Shown here: positions 1-8,562 of the stretch, piece after piece
How positions within the stretch are numbered: position 1 is the first letter of the stretch
Layout of the letters: each line of letters opens with the position of its first letter
Origin: SYOC01 sp964441775
GTDB lineage: Bacteria > Desulfobacterota > Binatia > Bin18
Direction: 5' to 3'
Assembly: GCA_964441775.1 (NCBI GenBank)
Contig: CAYTVL010000030.1
Span: 11,068 to 75,067 of the forward strand
DNA: 64,000 bases
Notes under the pieces: model-generated
Database searches by the model: none
The model's input: the letters and a program-made list of their open reading frames with translations, nothing else
Told to the model about the DNA's origin: nothing
Translations under genes and position numbers: made by a program

Positions 1-691
1 CGAGATCACGGATCAGGCGGCGTTTCACTCGTGGCGTACCCGTACCATTATAGTCAAGGTGGACGAGTTTACCATCGGCGTCGTACTGCGGCGTGAATAA
101 CTCCGGCAGATACGCGCCTTCGATAGTGCTGAGGGCGTGGAGCTTGTCCTGACGGCTGAGTCGTTCTTTTCTGACTACGGCATAGCGTTCGAGAAACTCG
201 GGGATCATCTCTTCCCCTTCACCAATGAGAAAGAGATCGATGAACTCCGCCACCGGCTCAGGGTTCAAAAAAGTCGCCGGACCGCCAGCGATCACCAGCG
301 GATGATAGTCTTCGCGCTCACGCGCCAACAAGGGCACGTGAGCCGCGGCGAGAATATCGAGGATGTGGAGATAGTCAGTTTCAAACGAAAGCGAAAACGC
401 GAGCAGCTCGAAATCAGTCAGTGGCCGTTGACTTTCTAAAGAAGTTAACGGCGAGCGAGAACGTTGTAGCGCACTGGCCTCATCAAGGTCCGGCAAAAAT
501 GCGCGTTCACAACGACAGCGACCATCTTGCGCCAGGATTTTGTAGGCCGCCTGAAACCCAAGATTCGACATCCCCACGGGATACCGATTGGGGTAAATCA
601 GACAGATAGGGATTTCTCCCTCATTCTTCGCAGCGAAAAGCCTGGTTTCTCCGGCAAGACGCTGCTGGGCTCGTTCAACGCTCAAGCGCAT
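1..691 (-). CDS. Radical SAM / B12-binding-type protein, N-terminal 230 residues (cut by window edge)
   Basis: Reading the reverse strand from ATG at 691 gives an open frame to the window edge, so the C-terminus with the expected CxxxCxxC cluster motif is not visible. The N-terminal part holds LIYPNRYPVGMSNLGFQAAY, a later GGPATFLNPEPVAEFIDLF and LIGEGEE. These are typical of the cobalamin-binding-like domain in COG1032 radical SAM proteins of the TIGR03960 type, which would act on an unknown substrate in the cytoplasm. Codons upstream of this ATG contain no other in-frame ATG, GTG or TTG for at least 15 residues, and no clear Shine-Dalgarno is visible. It follows ftsZ by 78 bp on the same strand and may be co-transcribed with the dcw cluster. 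Family is fairly sure; function is unknown. Confidence 0.75.
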   Translation of the reverse strand, partial: MRLSVERAQQRLAGETRLFAAKNEGEIPICLIYPNRYPVGMSNLGFQAAYKILAQDGRCRCERAFLPDLDEASALQRSRSPLTSLESQRPLTDFELLAFSLSFETDYLHILDILAAAHVPLLAREREDYHPLVIAGGPATFLNPEPVAEFIDLFLIGEGEEMIPEFLERYAVVRKERLSRQDKLHALSTIEGAYLPELFTPQYDADGKLVHLDYNGTGTPRVKRRLIRDL

Positions 692-769
692 GCCAGGAAG
701 GTAGCTGCCTCGCTCAGTCCGCGCAAGACAGGAAGGGTGATGGGTCCCCCTTCCCTCAGCATGGTTTGC

Positions 770-1987
770 TCAGTTCGCCTGCTTGCGCAGAAACGCCGGA
801 ATGTCGTATCGATCCTCGCTGTCCAGATTGGCCGGTGCGGGCGCAGCAGGGGCGTTGCTCTCAGTCTGACGTTTTCGCTGCCACGCGGGCGTGTCGAGAT
901 CATCGAGCACGATCGAGCCCATGCTGACGCGCCGTCGATCCGTCGGCGCCAGCGGACGCGCGGACTGACGAATCGGCGTCACGTTCGGTCGCATCGCTGC
1001 AGTTGCTTGGGGCTGAACCTGCAGAATCTCGGTCTCCCCGAATCCTGTGGCGATCACCGTAATCCGCAGCTCGTCGTCAAGATTCTCGTCGATCACCGCG
1101 CCAAAAATGATGTTGGCGTCTTCGTCGGCTTCTTCTTGAATCAGGGTTGCTGCTTCATTCACTTCATGCAAAGTCAAATTCTGACTTCCAGTGATGTTGA
1201 TCAACACTCCGCGCGCGCCGCGAATGGAAATATCTTCGAGCAGCGGACTGGCGATCGCGTGGCGCGCGGCTTCCTCGGCGCGACCTTCTCCTTTGGCGCT
1301 GGCCGTACCCATGATGGCCATGCCCATATTCGACATGATCGTCCGCACGTCGGCGAAGTCCAAATTAATCAGCCCATGCACGGTAATGAGATCGGAGATG
1401 CCCCGCACGGCTTGGAGCAGCACTTCGTCGGCTTTGTGGAACGCTTCGAGCAAAGGCTGGCTGCGGCTGGCGGCGGCCAGGAGACGCTGATTGGGGATAC
1501 AGATTAACGTGTCTACATGTTCTCGCAGTTGACGGAGCCCCTCTTCGGCCTGACGCATGCGCTTCTTGCCTTCAAACAAGAACGGTTTGGTCACCACGCC
1601 CACAGTCAGTGCGCCGAGTTCCCGGGCGATGCGGGCGATGACTGGGGCGCCGCCGGTCCCGGTGCCGCCGCCCATCCCAGCAGTGACGAACACCATGTCG
1701 GAGCCCTCAAGGTATTCACGTAATTCATTTTCGGACTCGATAGTAGCGCGCCTGCCTACTTCGGGATCGGCGCCGGCGCCGAGTCCTTTGGTCGCCGTGC
1801 CTCCGAGTTGCATCTTCGTCTGCGCTAAATTAACGCGCAACGCTTGGGCGTCGGTATTAGCAGAGATAAAATCTACCCCCAACAACCCAGCGGAGATCAT
1901 AGTGTTGACGGCGTTACTGCCCGCTCCTCCAATCCCGACGATGCGGATCAGCGCCCGATTCTCGCCCGCTTCTTCAAACTCGAACAT
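770..1987 (-). CDS. ftsZ: Cell division GTPase FtsZ
   Basis: Tubulin-like GTPase that forms the cytokinetic Z-ring. The 405-residue protein has the tubulin signature GGGTGTGGAP at about residues 106-115, the N-terminal GIGGAGSNAVNTM nucleotide-binding segment, the T7-loop NLDFADV, a proline/alanine-rich linker, and a C-terminal DIPAFLRKQ tail that should bind FtsA. The start at MFEFEE is chosen because AAGGAGGTGCGAG sits directly before it; a start seven codons upstream would put this site inside the gene. It is the last gene of the dcw cluster, 57 bp after ftsA, and lies in the usual ftsQ-ftsA-ftsZ order. Length and motifs are normal. Confidence 0.98.
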   Translation of the reverse strand: MFEFEEAGENRALIRIVGIGGAGSNAVNTMISAGLLGVDFISANTDAQALRVNLAQTKMQLGGTATKGLGAGADPEVGRRATIESENELREYLEGSDMVFVTAGMGGGTGTGGAPVIARIARELGALTVGVVTKPFLFEGKKRMRQAEEGLRQLREHVDTLICIPNQRLLAAASRSQPLLEAFHKADEVLLQAVRGISDLITVHGLINLDFADVRTIMSNMGMAIMGTASAKGEGRAEEAARHAIASPLLEDISIRGARGVLINITGSQNLTLHEVNEAATLIQEEADEDANIIFGAVIDENLDDELRITVIATGFGETEILQVQPQATAAMRPNVTPIRQSARPLAPTDRRRVSMGSIVLDDLDTPAWQRKRQTESNAPAAPAPANLDSEDRYDIPAFLRKQAN

Positions 1988-2044
1988 CTCGCACCTCCTT
2001 ACATCCATCTCAAATGCTTCCTCAATTCCTTGACGGTTCTCGCT

Positions 2045-3277
2045 CTAGAAAAAATCCCGAATCCATTCGACCATGCGTTCTCGCACGCGCTGCCACCCGT
2101 GCGCATCGCGCACTCGAACAGCTCCATTCAACTGCGTGTGTTGTAATTCACACAAGATCAACCCTACTCCAGTGGCGTACATGGGGCTGTTCTCCACATC
2201 AACAATGCCGCTCAAGTACCGGGGCGCGCCCCGACGAACAGGGAGGCGCAGTATTCGTTCCGCCACTTCCACCATACCTTCCATGATGGCGCTTCCCCCA
2301 GTCAGCACGATACCGGACTCTAGGCGGCCCACGGCGCCGGTAAGATCGAGCTGCTCTCGAACCAACGCAAAAATTTCTTCAGCTCGGGGCTCAATGATTT
2401 CACTCAAGCGGCGGCGCGGCATGGGCAAGGGATCACGAGACCCCACCTTGGGCATTTCCACCGATTCTCCATTCGGCACCAGATGCGCCAGGGCGCAGCC
2501 ATATTTTTGTTTGAGCTTTTCCGCCTCGGCCAGCGTCGTCCGTAAGCCCACGGCAAGATCGTTGGTAATATGCGATCCTCCCACCGGCAAGACTGACGCA
2601 TGTTGCACGACGCCATGATGATACGACACTAACCCTGTCGTGCCGCCCCCGACATCCACCACGGCGACGCCTAACTCTTTCTCCTCCGGGGCCAGCACGG
2701 CCTCAGCCGCAGCCAAGGCTGCAAAGTAGACATTGCGCACGTGGAGCCCGGCGCGTTCTCCACATTTGTAGACGGTTTGCACGGCGTCACTCGCCGCCGC
2801 AACGATCTGGACATTGGCTTCCAACCGCACCCCGGATGAGCCCAGAGGATTCCGCCCACGTTCTTGCCCATCCACGAGAAACTCCTGCGGCAACACATGG
2901 AGGATTTCGTAGCCGGACGGCAACGCCACCGCGCGAGCAATTTCCAGCACCCGCTGTACGTCGGCTTGCGACACTTCCTGATCTTTGACCGCCCACGCTC
3001 CCAGGCTGGGAATGCTCAGGATGTGTTCCCCAGTCACGCAGGCGCAGACGTTGTGAATTTCACAACTCGCCCCGGTCTGCGCTTCTTCTACCGCCCGCTT
3101 GACGGCTTGGACGGTGGCGTCAATGTTAATCACTTGACTCTTGCGCAAACCGAATCCAGACAAGGCCGTTCCAACCCCCAACACCTCCACATCGTCTGGC
3201 GTCACTTCCGCAACCACAAGTGCAGTTTTATAAGTTCCGATATCGAGACTGACAATTAGTGCATTCTCTCTGGGCAT
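2045..3277 (-). CDS. ftsA: Cell division protein FtsA
   Basis: Actin-like ATPase that tethers FtsZ to the inner membrane and recruits later divisome proteins. The 410-residue product begins SLDIGTYKTALVV (phosphate-1 loop), has DVGGGTTGLV (phosphate-2) and VLTGGSAIMEGM (adenosine motif). The C-terminus contains VRERMVEWIRDFF, which matches the amphipathic membrane-targeting helix of the family. The start MPRENALIV is preceded by GGGGAGAAGCT; an in-frame upstream extension of 39 codons lacks family similarity. It lies 10 bp after ftsQ and 57 bp before ftsZ on the same strand. Confidence 0.97.
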   Translation of the reverse strand: MPRENALIVSLDIGTYKTALVVAEVTPDDVEVLGVGTALSGFGLRKSQVINIDATVQAVKRAVEEAQTGASCEIHNVCACVTGEHILSIPSLGAWAVKDQEVSQADVQRVLEIARAVALPSGYEILHVLPQEFLVDGQERGRNPLGSSGVRLEANVQIVAAASDAVQTVYKCGERAGLHVRNVYFAALAAAEAVLAPEEKELGVAVVDVGGGTTGLVSYHHGVVQHASVLPVGGSHITNDLAVGLRTTLAEAEKLKQKYGCALAHLVPNGESVEMPKVGSRDPLPMPRRRLSEIIEPRAEEIFALVREQLDLTGAVGRLESGIVLTGGSAIMEGMVEVAERILRLPVRRGAPRYLSGIVDVENSPMYATGVGLILCELQHTQLNGAVRVRDAHGWQRVRERMVEWIRDFF

Positions 3278-3287
3278 AGCTTCTCCC

Positions 3288-4118
3288 CTAGAGCGGACGG
3301 CTGAGCGTACGACTCTGTGCGGTGTTCTCTCCAGCGTACGAGCGCACAACGATCTGACCGGCAAAACGAGCATCGAAAACCGCCGTGGGCGCATCCTCGC
3401 GCCATTCCGCTAATACGATTCCAATCTGGGCAAATTTTTCCGGCGCGGTCTCCCATCCCAAGCGAATCGTCACGCGTCGCCGCTCAAGAAAGAGGGTGTA
3501 TCCCTGTTGCGGATCCCAATGGATCTCCGACAAGGGTTCTTGCCACAGCCGTGAGAGCGAGAGTAAACGCAAAACCCCCTCCAGGGCGGAGCGTGCGCTG
3601 GAAGAATCCAAAGATAATTGGGTGAGACCGCTTACATAGGGGAGATCAGCAACCGGACTTTGCTCTGGTTTCGCGAAACATGCGCCCGATTCGTCAAGGT
3701 AGACAAGATTATCGTGCACCACGGCGGCCACGGGTTTGCGCGCACTCACCGCAATGTGCACGCGCTGCGGAAAATCACGTCGCACATGGGCAGACTGCAG
3801 CCAGGCATGTGCAAGCAGGCGACTCTCCACTTGTTCGGGCTCGACCTCCCACATACTCATCCCAACCTTCACCCCACCCCATTCCTGAATGTCGTCCGGT
3901 GAGAAACCGGCGGTTTCCTCCACCAGCACTTCTTGCACGCGAAAATAGGGATGATGCTCCGCATAGCGCGTCAGCATGGACCCGCCCAGCCAGAGCCCCA
4001 CCGGCAAGAAGAGGAGAAGCACAAAATCGGCGGGGCGAAGACGAGGCGGAGGAGAAGACGGTGAGAAGCGTCGATTCTCTCGCCGCCAATCCGTCCGCTT
4101 GCGCACAAGTTTCCTCAT
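3288..4118 (-). CDS. ftsQ: Cell division protein FtsQ/DivIB
   Basis: Bitopic divisome protein linking early and late division proteins through FtsB/FtsL. The 276-residue product has an Arg-rich cytoplasmic tail, one membrane segment at about residues 31-50 (FVLLLFLPVGLWLGGSML), then a POTRA domain starting HPYFRVQEVLVEE and a FtsQ/DivIB C-terminal domain (HVRRDFPQRVHIAVSARKP). The start ATG overlaps the ddl stop codon (ATGA), with AGGAGCGCATC upstream, so translation is coupled to ddl. Sequence is poorly conserved as usual for FtsQ, but position and architecture agree. Confidence 0.93.
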   Translation of the reverse strand: MRKLVRKRTDWRRENRRFSPSSPPPRLRPADFVLLLFLPVGLWLGGSMLTRYAEHHPYFRVQEVLVEETAGFSPDDIQEWGGVKVGMSMWEVEPEQVESRLLAHAWLQSAHVRRDFPQRVHIAVSARKPVAAVVHDNLVYLDESGACFAKPEQSPVADLPYVSGLTQLSLDSSSARSALEGVLRLLSLSRLWQEPLSEIHWDPQQGYTLFLERRRVTIRLGWETAPEKFAQIGIVLAEWREDAPTAVFDARFAGQIVVRSYAGENTAQSRTLSRPL

Positions 4119-5053
4119 GATGCGCTCCTGTGAATCTGTAGCGCCGCGCGCTGCAAAATCTCCTCGACTAAATCGCTGTAACTGAATCCTGCATACTCGG
4201 CAATGCGTGGGAGATAACTCAGCGAGGTCAGCCCCGGCAGTGTATTGACCTCCAGCAAAAAGACTTCGCCTTGCACGTTCACTCGGGTATCGACCCGGCT
4301 GTAGCCAGTACAGCCCAGGGCGCGATGCGCCGCAAGCGCGACATCCAGCACTCGCTGGTAGACTGCGGAATCGAGGGGCGCGGGCAGAAGAAATTCTTCG
4401 CGCCCGGCGGTGTATTTTACTTCGTAAGAATGAAACTCGCCTTTGGCGATCACTTCCATCGCGCCAAGTGCACGCTCTCCCACGATACCAACCGTTACTT
4501 CTTGTCCAGGAATATACGTTTCCACTAAGGCCTGAGCATCATAGCGAAAGGCTTCACTGAGACTGCTGTGAAATGTCTCCGGCGAACGCACGATAGAGAC
4601 GCCGACACTTGAGCCTTCCGTACTCGGCTTCACTACAAAGGGATACGCGAACTCTTTCCGTAGTTCCCACGGGCCTTGCTTGTCGAACACCTGCCAGCGT
4701 GGCGTCGGTAACGCGTGGGTTTCCCACACGCGTTTGGCCATAGGTTTGTTCATGGCCAGCGCGCTAGCAAGGACGCCTGACCCTGTGTACGGCGTCCCCA
4801 GCATTTCCAAGAGCCCTTGGATAGTTCCGTCTTCACCGAATTTTCCATGCAACGCGAGAAAAGCCACGTCAATTTCACGCACGCGATCGATCCAGGCGCC
4901 GTCAGCAGTCACTTCGATCGAGACCACCATGTAGCCACGCCCACGGAGCGCCTGGCAAACCGCTTCGCCCGTCATGTAGGAGATCTCGCGTTCGGCGGAA
5001 AAGCCGCCCAAGAGTACCCCTACCCGTTTGTCGCGCCACTGTGTGTTCACCAC
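4115..5053 (-). CDS. ddl: D-alanine--D-alanine ligase
   Basis: ATP-grasp ligase making the D-Ala-D-Ala dipeptide that MurF adds to the UDP-MurNAc-tripeptide. The 312-residue product has VGVLLGGFSAEREIS at the N-terminus, LHGKFGEDGTIQGLLEMLG, KPSTEGSSVGVS in the ATP-grasp loop, and EVNTLPGLTSLSYLP near the C-terminus with the metal-binding Glu/Asn. The GTG start overlaps the end of murB by 7 bp, and the stop overlaps the ftsQ start. Its presence next to murB matches many dcw clusters; its partner murF is not in this cluster. Confidence 0.97.
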   Translation of the reverse strand: MVNTQWRDKRVGVLLGGFSAEREISYMTGEAVCQALRGRGYMVVSIEVTADGAWIDRVREIDVAFLALHGKFGEDGTIQGLLEMLGTPYTGSGVLASALAMNKPMAKRVWETHALPTPRWQVFDKQGPWELRKEFAYPFVVKPSTEGSSVGVSIVRSPETFHSSLSEAFRYDAQALVETYIPGQEVTVGIVGERALGAMEVIAKGEFHSYEVKYTAGREEFLLPAPLDSAVYQRVLDVALAAHRALGCTGYSRVDTRVNVQGEVFLLEVNTLPGLTSLSYLPRIAEYAGFSYSDLVEEILQRAALQIHRSAS

Positions 5054-5964
5054 TCACCCACTAGCCGCACTTCCGGCTCTAATGAGATTTGATATTTTTC
5101 CCACACCGCGTGCTGGACGCGATCCATTAACTGCTTTACGTCCGTTGCCGTCGCGCCGCCTTTGTTCACGATAAAATTTGCATGTCGTTCCGATACCTGC
5201 GCCTGGCCACAGACCAAGCCCTTGAGCCCCGCCGCCTCGATTAACTTCCCAGCGTGTGCTTGCGCCGGGTTTTTGAAGATGGAGCCCGCATTTGGATAGC
5301 CGTGCGGTTGCGTGGCCTGACGCTTCTGTTGCGCTTGTTGCATCTTCGCGGCCATGCACTCCGGAGCCCCGCGTTCAAGACGAAAGGTAACTTCTGTCAC
5401 GATGAATCCCATCGGCAGGGCCGTCCGTCGATACGCGAACCCTACCGCTTCACCGGCGAGTCCCTCGTGTTTACCGTCGGGACACACCCCAGCAACCACT
5501 TCAACCACCCGACTCAGTTCTCCGCCAAAAGCCCCGGCATTCATGAGGAGCCCTCCGCCCACACTGCCAGGAATGCCCTCGGCGAATTCCACTCCGCTAT
5601 AGCCTCGCGCGACCGCCTCGCGGACAAATCGACCCAATGGACGTGCGGCGCCGACACGCACCAGGGAGCCATGCTCCGCTTCCGTCCAACATTGGTAGTT
5701 GAATTTGTCGCCAAGGCGGACCACCACTCCCCGCACTCCTTTATCACTGACGAGCAAATTTGTCCCGCCGCCCAGCACGAGATAAGGAACCGCATGCTCG
5801 TGGAGCAACGTTATCACAACCTGTAATTGTTCCACCGAGGTTGGCTCCACCAATACATCGGCAGGGCCGCCAATACGAAACGACGTATACCGCGCCAATA
5901 GCGCGGAGAAGCGCACCCGTTCGCCAAGGAGAGCGTGGAGGCGTTCGCGCAGTTCAGGCGCCAC
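5047..5964 (-). CDS. murB: UDP-N-acetylenolpyruvoylglucosamine reductase
   Basis: FAD enzyme that reduces UDP-GlcNAc-enolpyruvate to UDP-MurNAc with NADPH. Visible motifs are TSFRIGGPADVLVEP, LGGGTNLLVSDKGVRGVVV (FAD binding), EFAEGIPGSVGGGLLMNAGAFGGE, and the C-terminal GYPNAGSIFKNP and HANFIVNKG segments; the Tyr-loop length suggests a type II MurB. I choose a GTG start at 5964 because CGGGAGGAGCTC directly precedes it; the frame also opens at a TTG at 5991 without such a site. With GTG the product is 305 residues and overlaps the murC end by 11 bp. Confidence 0.95.
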   Translation of the reverse strand: MAPELRERLHALLGERVRFSALLARYTSFRIGGPADVLVEPTSVEQLQVVITLLHEHAVPYLVLGGGTNLLVSDKGVRGVVVRLGDKFNYQCWTEAEHGSLVRVGAARPLGRFVREAVARGYSGVEFAEGIPGSVGGGLLMNAGAFGGELSRVVEVVAGVCPDGKHEGLAGEAVGFAYRRTALPMGFIVTEVTFRLERGAPECMAAKMQQAQQKRQATQPHGYPNAGSIFKNPAQAHAGKLIEAAGLKGLVCGQAQVSERHANFIVNKGGATATDVKQLMDRVQHAVWEKYQISLEPEVRLVGEW

Positions 5965-7360
5965 GAGCTCCTCCCGTGCGTAACTGCTCAAGCAACGCCA
6001 CGCCGGTGCGATGGATATCCCCAGCGCCGAGCGTCATCACCACATCTCCGGGCTGCACCAGGGTTTGCGCGAGCGTCAGGAATTCCTCTTTCGTTGGAGC
6101 CAAGTGCACCTCGGCATGACCGCGTTTCTTCAACGCGCGATACAACGTCTCCCCGGAAATCCCGGAGATGGGATCTTCTCCGGCCGGATAAATCTCAGTG
6201 AGGATCAACGCATCAGCGTCGTCAAACGCAGACAGAAACTCGTCGAACAAGTCACGCGTGCGCGTAAAGCGGTGCGGTTGGAATAAGGCGACAAGACGAC
6301 GCCCGCCGTTTTGGGCAACGCCTTCACGCGCGGCCCGCAAGGTTGCTCGCACTTCTTCCGGATGGTGCGCATAATCGTCAATGACGAGCACGCCCGCGAC
6401 TTCGCCTTTTACCTCGAAGCGACGTTGAATCCCGGCAAAATTCTGCAAGGCTTCTTGTACTTGAGCAAAAGGAATCCCCAATTCCCGCGACACCGCAATG
6501 ACCGCGAGGGCGTTGAGCGCGTAGTGCCGCCCAGGCAGATTTAAACACAACTCGCCAAGTTCCTCGTCACCTCGCCACACATCGCAGCGCGTCGTGAGTC
6601 CATTGACTGTTAGATTCCGCGCCGTGAACTCCGCGTCCGGACTGAGCCCATACGTCACAAAACGTTTGCGCACGTGCGGCAATAAGGCGCGGACGTTTAC
6701 GCTATCAAGACACAAAATCGCACGCCCATAGAACGGTACGCGGTTGATAAAATCAAGATACGCGGTTTTCACGCGCTCCATGTCGCCATAAAAATCGAGA
6801 TGCTCGGGGTCGATATTGGTGACGACGACGATGGTCGGGCTCAGGAGCAGAAACGTGCCGTCGCTTTCGTCCGCCTCAGCCACGAGAAAGCGCCCTTGGC
6901 CAAGACGCGCATTTGAGCCCAGCACATTCAGTTTGCCGCCGATCACCATCGTGGGATCAAGATGCGCCTGCGCCAGCACCGCCGCCACCAGTGAAGTCGT
7001 GGTCGTTTTACCGTGCGTGCCCGCGACAGCAATGCCATATTTCAAACGCATCAGTTCCGCCAACATTTCCGCTCGGGGAATCACCGGGATCATCAATTCC
7101 CGCGCCCGCGCCACTTCTGGGTTGGCGTATTTCACTGCGGAAGAAATGACCACCACATCGATCGCCGGCGTCACCGTCTCTGCCCAGTGGCCATAGAGGA
7201 GTGTGGCCCCTAACGCCGCAAGCCTTCGTGTGGTTTCAGATTCGACGAGATCCGAGCCGCTGACTTGGTAACCCAGGTTCAGCAACACTTCAGCAATGCC
7301 ACTCATGCCAATGCCGCCGATGCCGACAAAGTGGATGCGGCGGTTCGTATCAAACAGCAT
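5954..7360 (-). CDS. murC: UDP-N-acetylmuramate--L-alanine ligase
   Basis: First ATP-dependent Mur ligase, adding L-Ala to UDP-MurNAc in the cytoplasm. The 468-residue product starts with RIHFVGIGGIGMSGIAEVL (UDP-sugar binding), carries the P-loop AGTHGKTTTT at about residues 113-122, the central EADESDGTFL motif and the C-terminal DDYAHHPEEVRATL motif typical of MurC. The start MLFDTN is preceded by GGGGAAAGCCAG; an in-frame extension of 46 codons has no family similarity. The gene is 80 bp after murG and overlaps murB slightly. Confidence 0.97.
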   Translation of the reverse strand: MLFDTNRRIHFVGIGGIGMSGIAEVLLNLGYQVSGSDLVESETTRRLAALGATLLYGHWAETVTPAIDVVVISSAVKYANPEVARARELMIPVIPRAEMLAELMRLKYGIAVAGTHGKTTTTSLVAAVLAQAHLDPTMVIGGKLNVLGSNARLGQGRFLVAEADESDGTFLLLSPTIVVVTNIDPEHLDFYGDMERVKTAYLDFINRVPFYGRAILCLDSVNVRALLPHVRKRFVTYGLSPDAEFTARNLTVNGLTTRCDVWRGDEELGELCLNLPGRHYALNALAVIAVSRELGIPFAQVQEALQNFAGIQRRFEVKGEVAGVLVIDDYAHHPEEVRATLRAAREGVAQNGGRRLVALFQPHRFTRTRDLFDEFLSAFDDADALILTEIYPAGEDPISGISGETLYRALKKRGHAEVHLAPTKEEFLTLAQTLVQPGDVVMTLGAGDIHRTGVALLEQLRTGGARGA

Positions 7361-7440
7361 CTGGCTTTCCCCAAAGGGCGGCGTTAAAGGAAGAGCATTC
7401 ACGACGAGCACACATGGTCTGTTCAGGGCGTTTACAGTGG

Positions 7441-8562
7441 TCACCTGCAGCCAGCCTCCATCTCCATTTTTCTTACCGACGGCAAACACGCTACGCATTC
7501 GTGAACGACGGCGCTGGTGGCCTGGGGCTTCGCCAGGGTTGCTGCCGCACGTCCCATCGCCTCCAGGCGGGTTCTGTCTGTGATCAAAGTACGAAGTTCT
7601 GCGCAGACCCGTTCTGGTGTGAGTTCAGCGTCGAGAATCATACGCGCGGCTCCGGCATGGACAAGAACTTCCGCGTTGGCGCGCTGATGATCATCCACAG
7701 CATACGGATAAGGCGCCAGAATAGAAGGCTTCCCAAGGACGGTCAGCTCCGCAATGGTGATAGCGCCGGCTCGGCATACGACGAGGTCGGCCGTCAGGTA
7801 GACCTCACGCATATTGTCGATGAAGGCCACGACTTCCGCCTGCACCCCCAGTCGCTTGTAGAGCGCCGTAATCTCTGCGTGCTCAGCCTGTCCGGTTTGA
7901 TGAATAATACGAAGTTCTTGAGCATCCGCGTGAAGCAACGCCAGCGCCTGCGGCAGCGTTTGGTTTAATCGTTGCGCTCCAGCACTGCCGCCGAATATAA
8001 ACAAAGTAAACAAAGAAGATTCTGGCGGCGCCGGAGCAAGGGTAGAGGTCTCAGACCAACGCACCGGATTCCCGGTCCACACCACTTTATGGGAGGGGAA
8101 AGCTGCGGCCGTTTGCGGGAGGCCCACACAAATTTTCTTGGCCACTCGCCCCAGCACGCGGTTGGTCAGTCCAGGAATCGCATTCGGCTCCAACAAGACG
8201 CAAGGAACCCGTCGCAGCCATCCCGCCAGCACGGTTGGCCCTGCAGCATATCCGCCGATGCTAAAGATGACATCCGGAGTAAACTCTCGCACGACTCGCC
8301 ACGCCACCCCACTAGCCCGAAGCGCCGCCCAACAAGCGCGAATCCTGCCAAGCCAATTGCGACCGCGAAGTTGTTGGGCGGGGATCAGCCGCAAAGGGAA
8401 CCCCAACCGAGGCAGCACTTTTTGCTCAAGCCCTTGAGCCGTGCCGACGAAAAGCACGTCTGCGCCGACCTCGCGTTGCGCGGCTTCGGCAACCGCGATG
8501 CCCGGGAACAGATGCCCTCCCGTTCCTCCGGCAGCGAGCAAAAGTCTGAGCCCCTTAGGCAT
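7441..8562 (-). CDS. murG: UDP-GlcNAc:lipid I N-acetylglucosamine transferase
   Basis: Peripheral membrane GT-B glycosyltransferase that turns lipid I into lipid II. The 373-residue product has the glycine-rich AAGGTGGHLFPGIAVAE at about residues 9-25, IGGYAAGPTVLAGWLRRVP, FGGSAGAQRLN, and the nucleotide-binding VCRAGAITIAELTVLGKPS. The start MPKGLRLLL has GGGAGAA eight bases upstream and overlaps the ftsW end by 8 bp; the frame remains open nine codons further upstream inside ftsW. The order ftsW-murG-murC is standard. Confidence 0.97.
   Translation of the reverse strand: MPKGLRLLLAAGGTGGHLFPGIAVAEAAQREVGADVLFVGTAQGLEQKVLPRLGFPLRLIPAQQLRGRNWLGRIRACWAALRASGVAWRVVREFTPDVIFSIGGYAAGPTVLAGWLRRVPCVLLEPNAIPGLTNRVLGRVAKKICVGLPQTAAAFPSHKVVWTGNPVRWSETSTLAPAPPESSLFTLFIFGGSAGAQRLNQTLPQALALLHADAQELRIIHQTGQAEHAEITALYKRLGVQAEVVAFIDNMREVYLTADLVVCRAGAITIAELTVLGKPSILAPYPYAVDDHQRANAEVLVHAGAARMILDAELTPERVCAELRTLITDRTRLEAMGRAAATLAKPQATSAVVHECVACLPSVRKMEMEAGCR

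Noticed and set aside
527..1507. 326-codon plus-strand frame opposite ftsZ
   Set aside because: Antisense to an intact, well-conserved ftsZ; no family motif, no ribosome site, and it arises from the GC-skewed third codon positions of the real gene.
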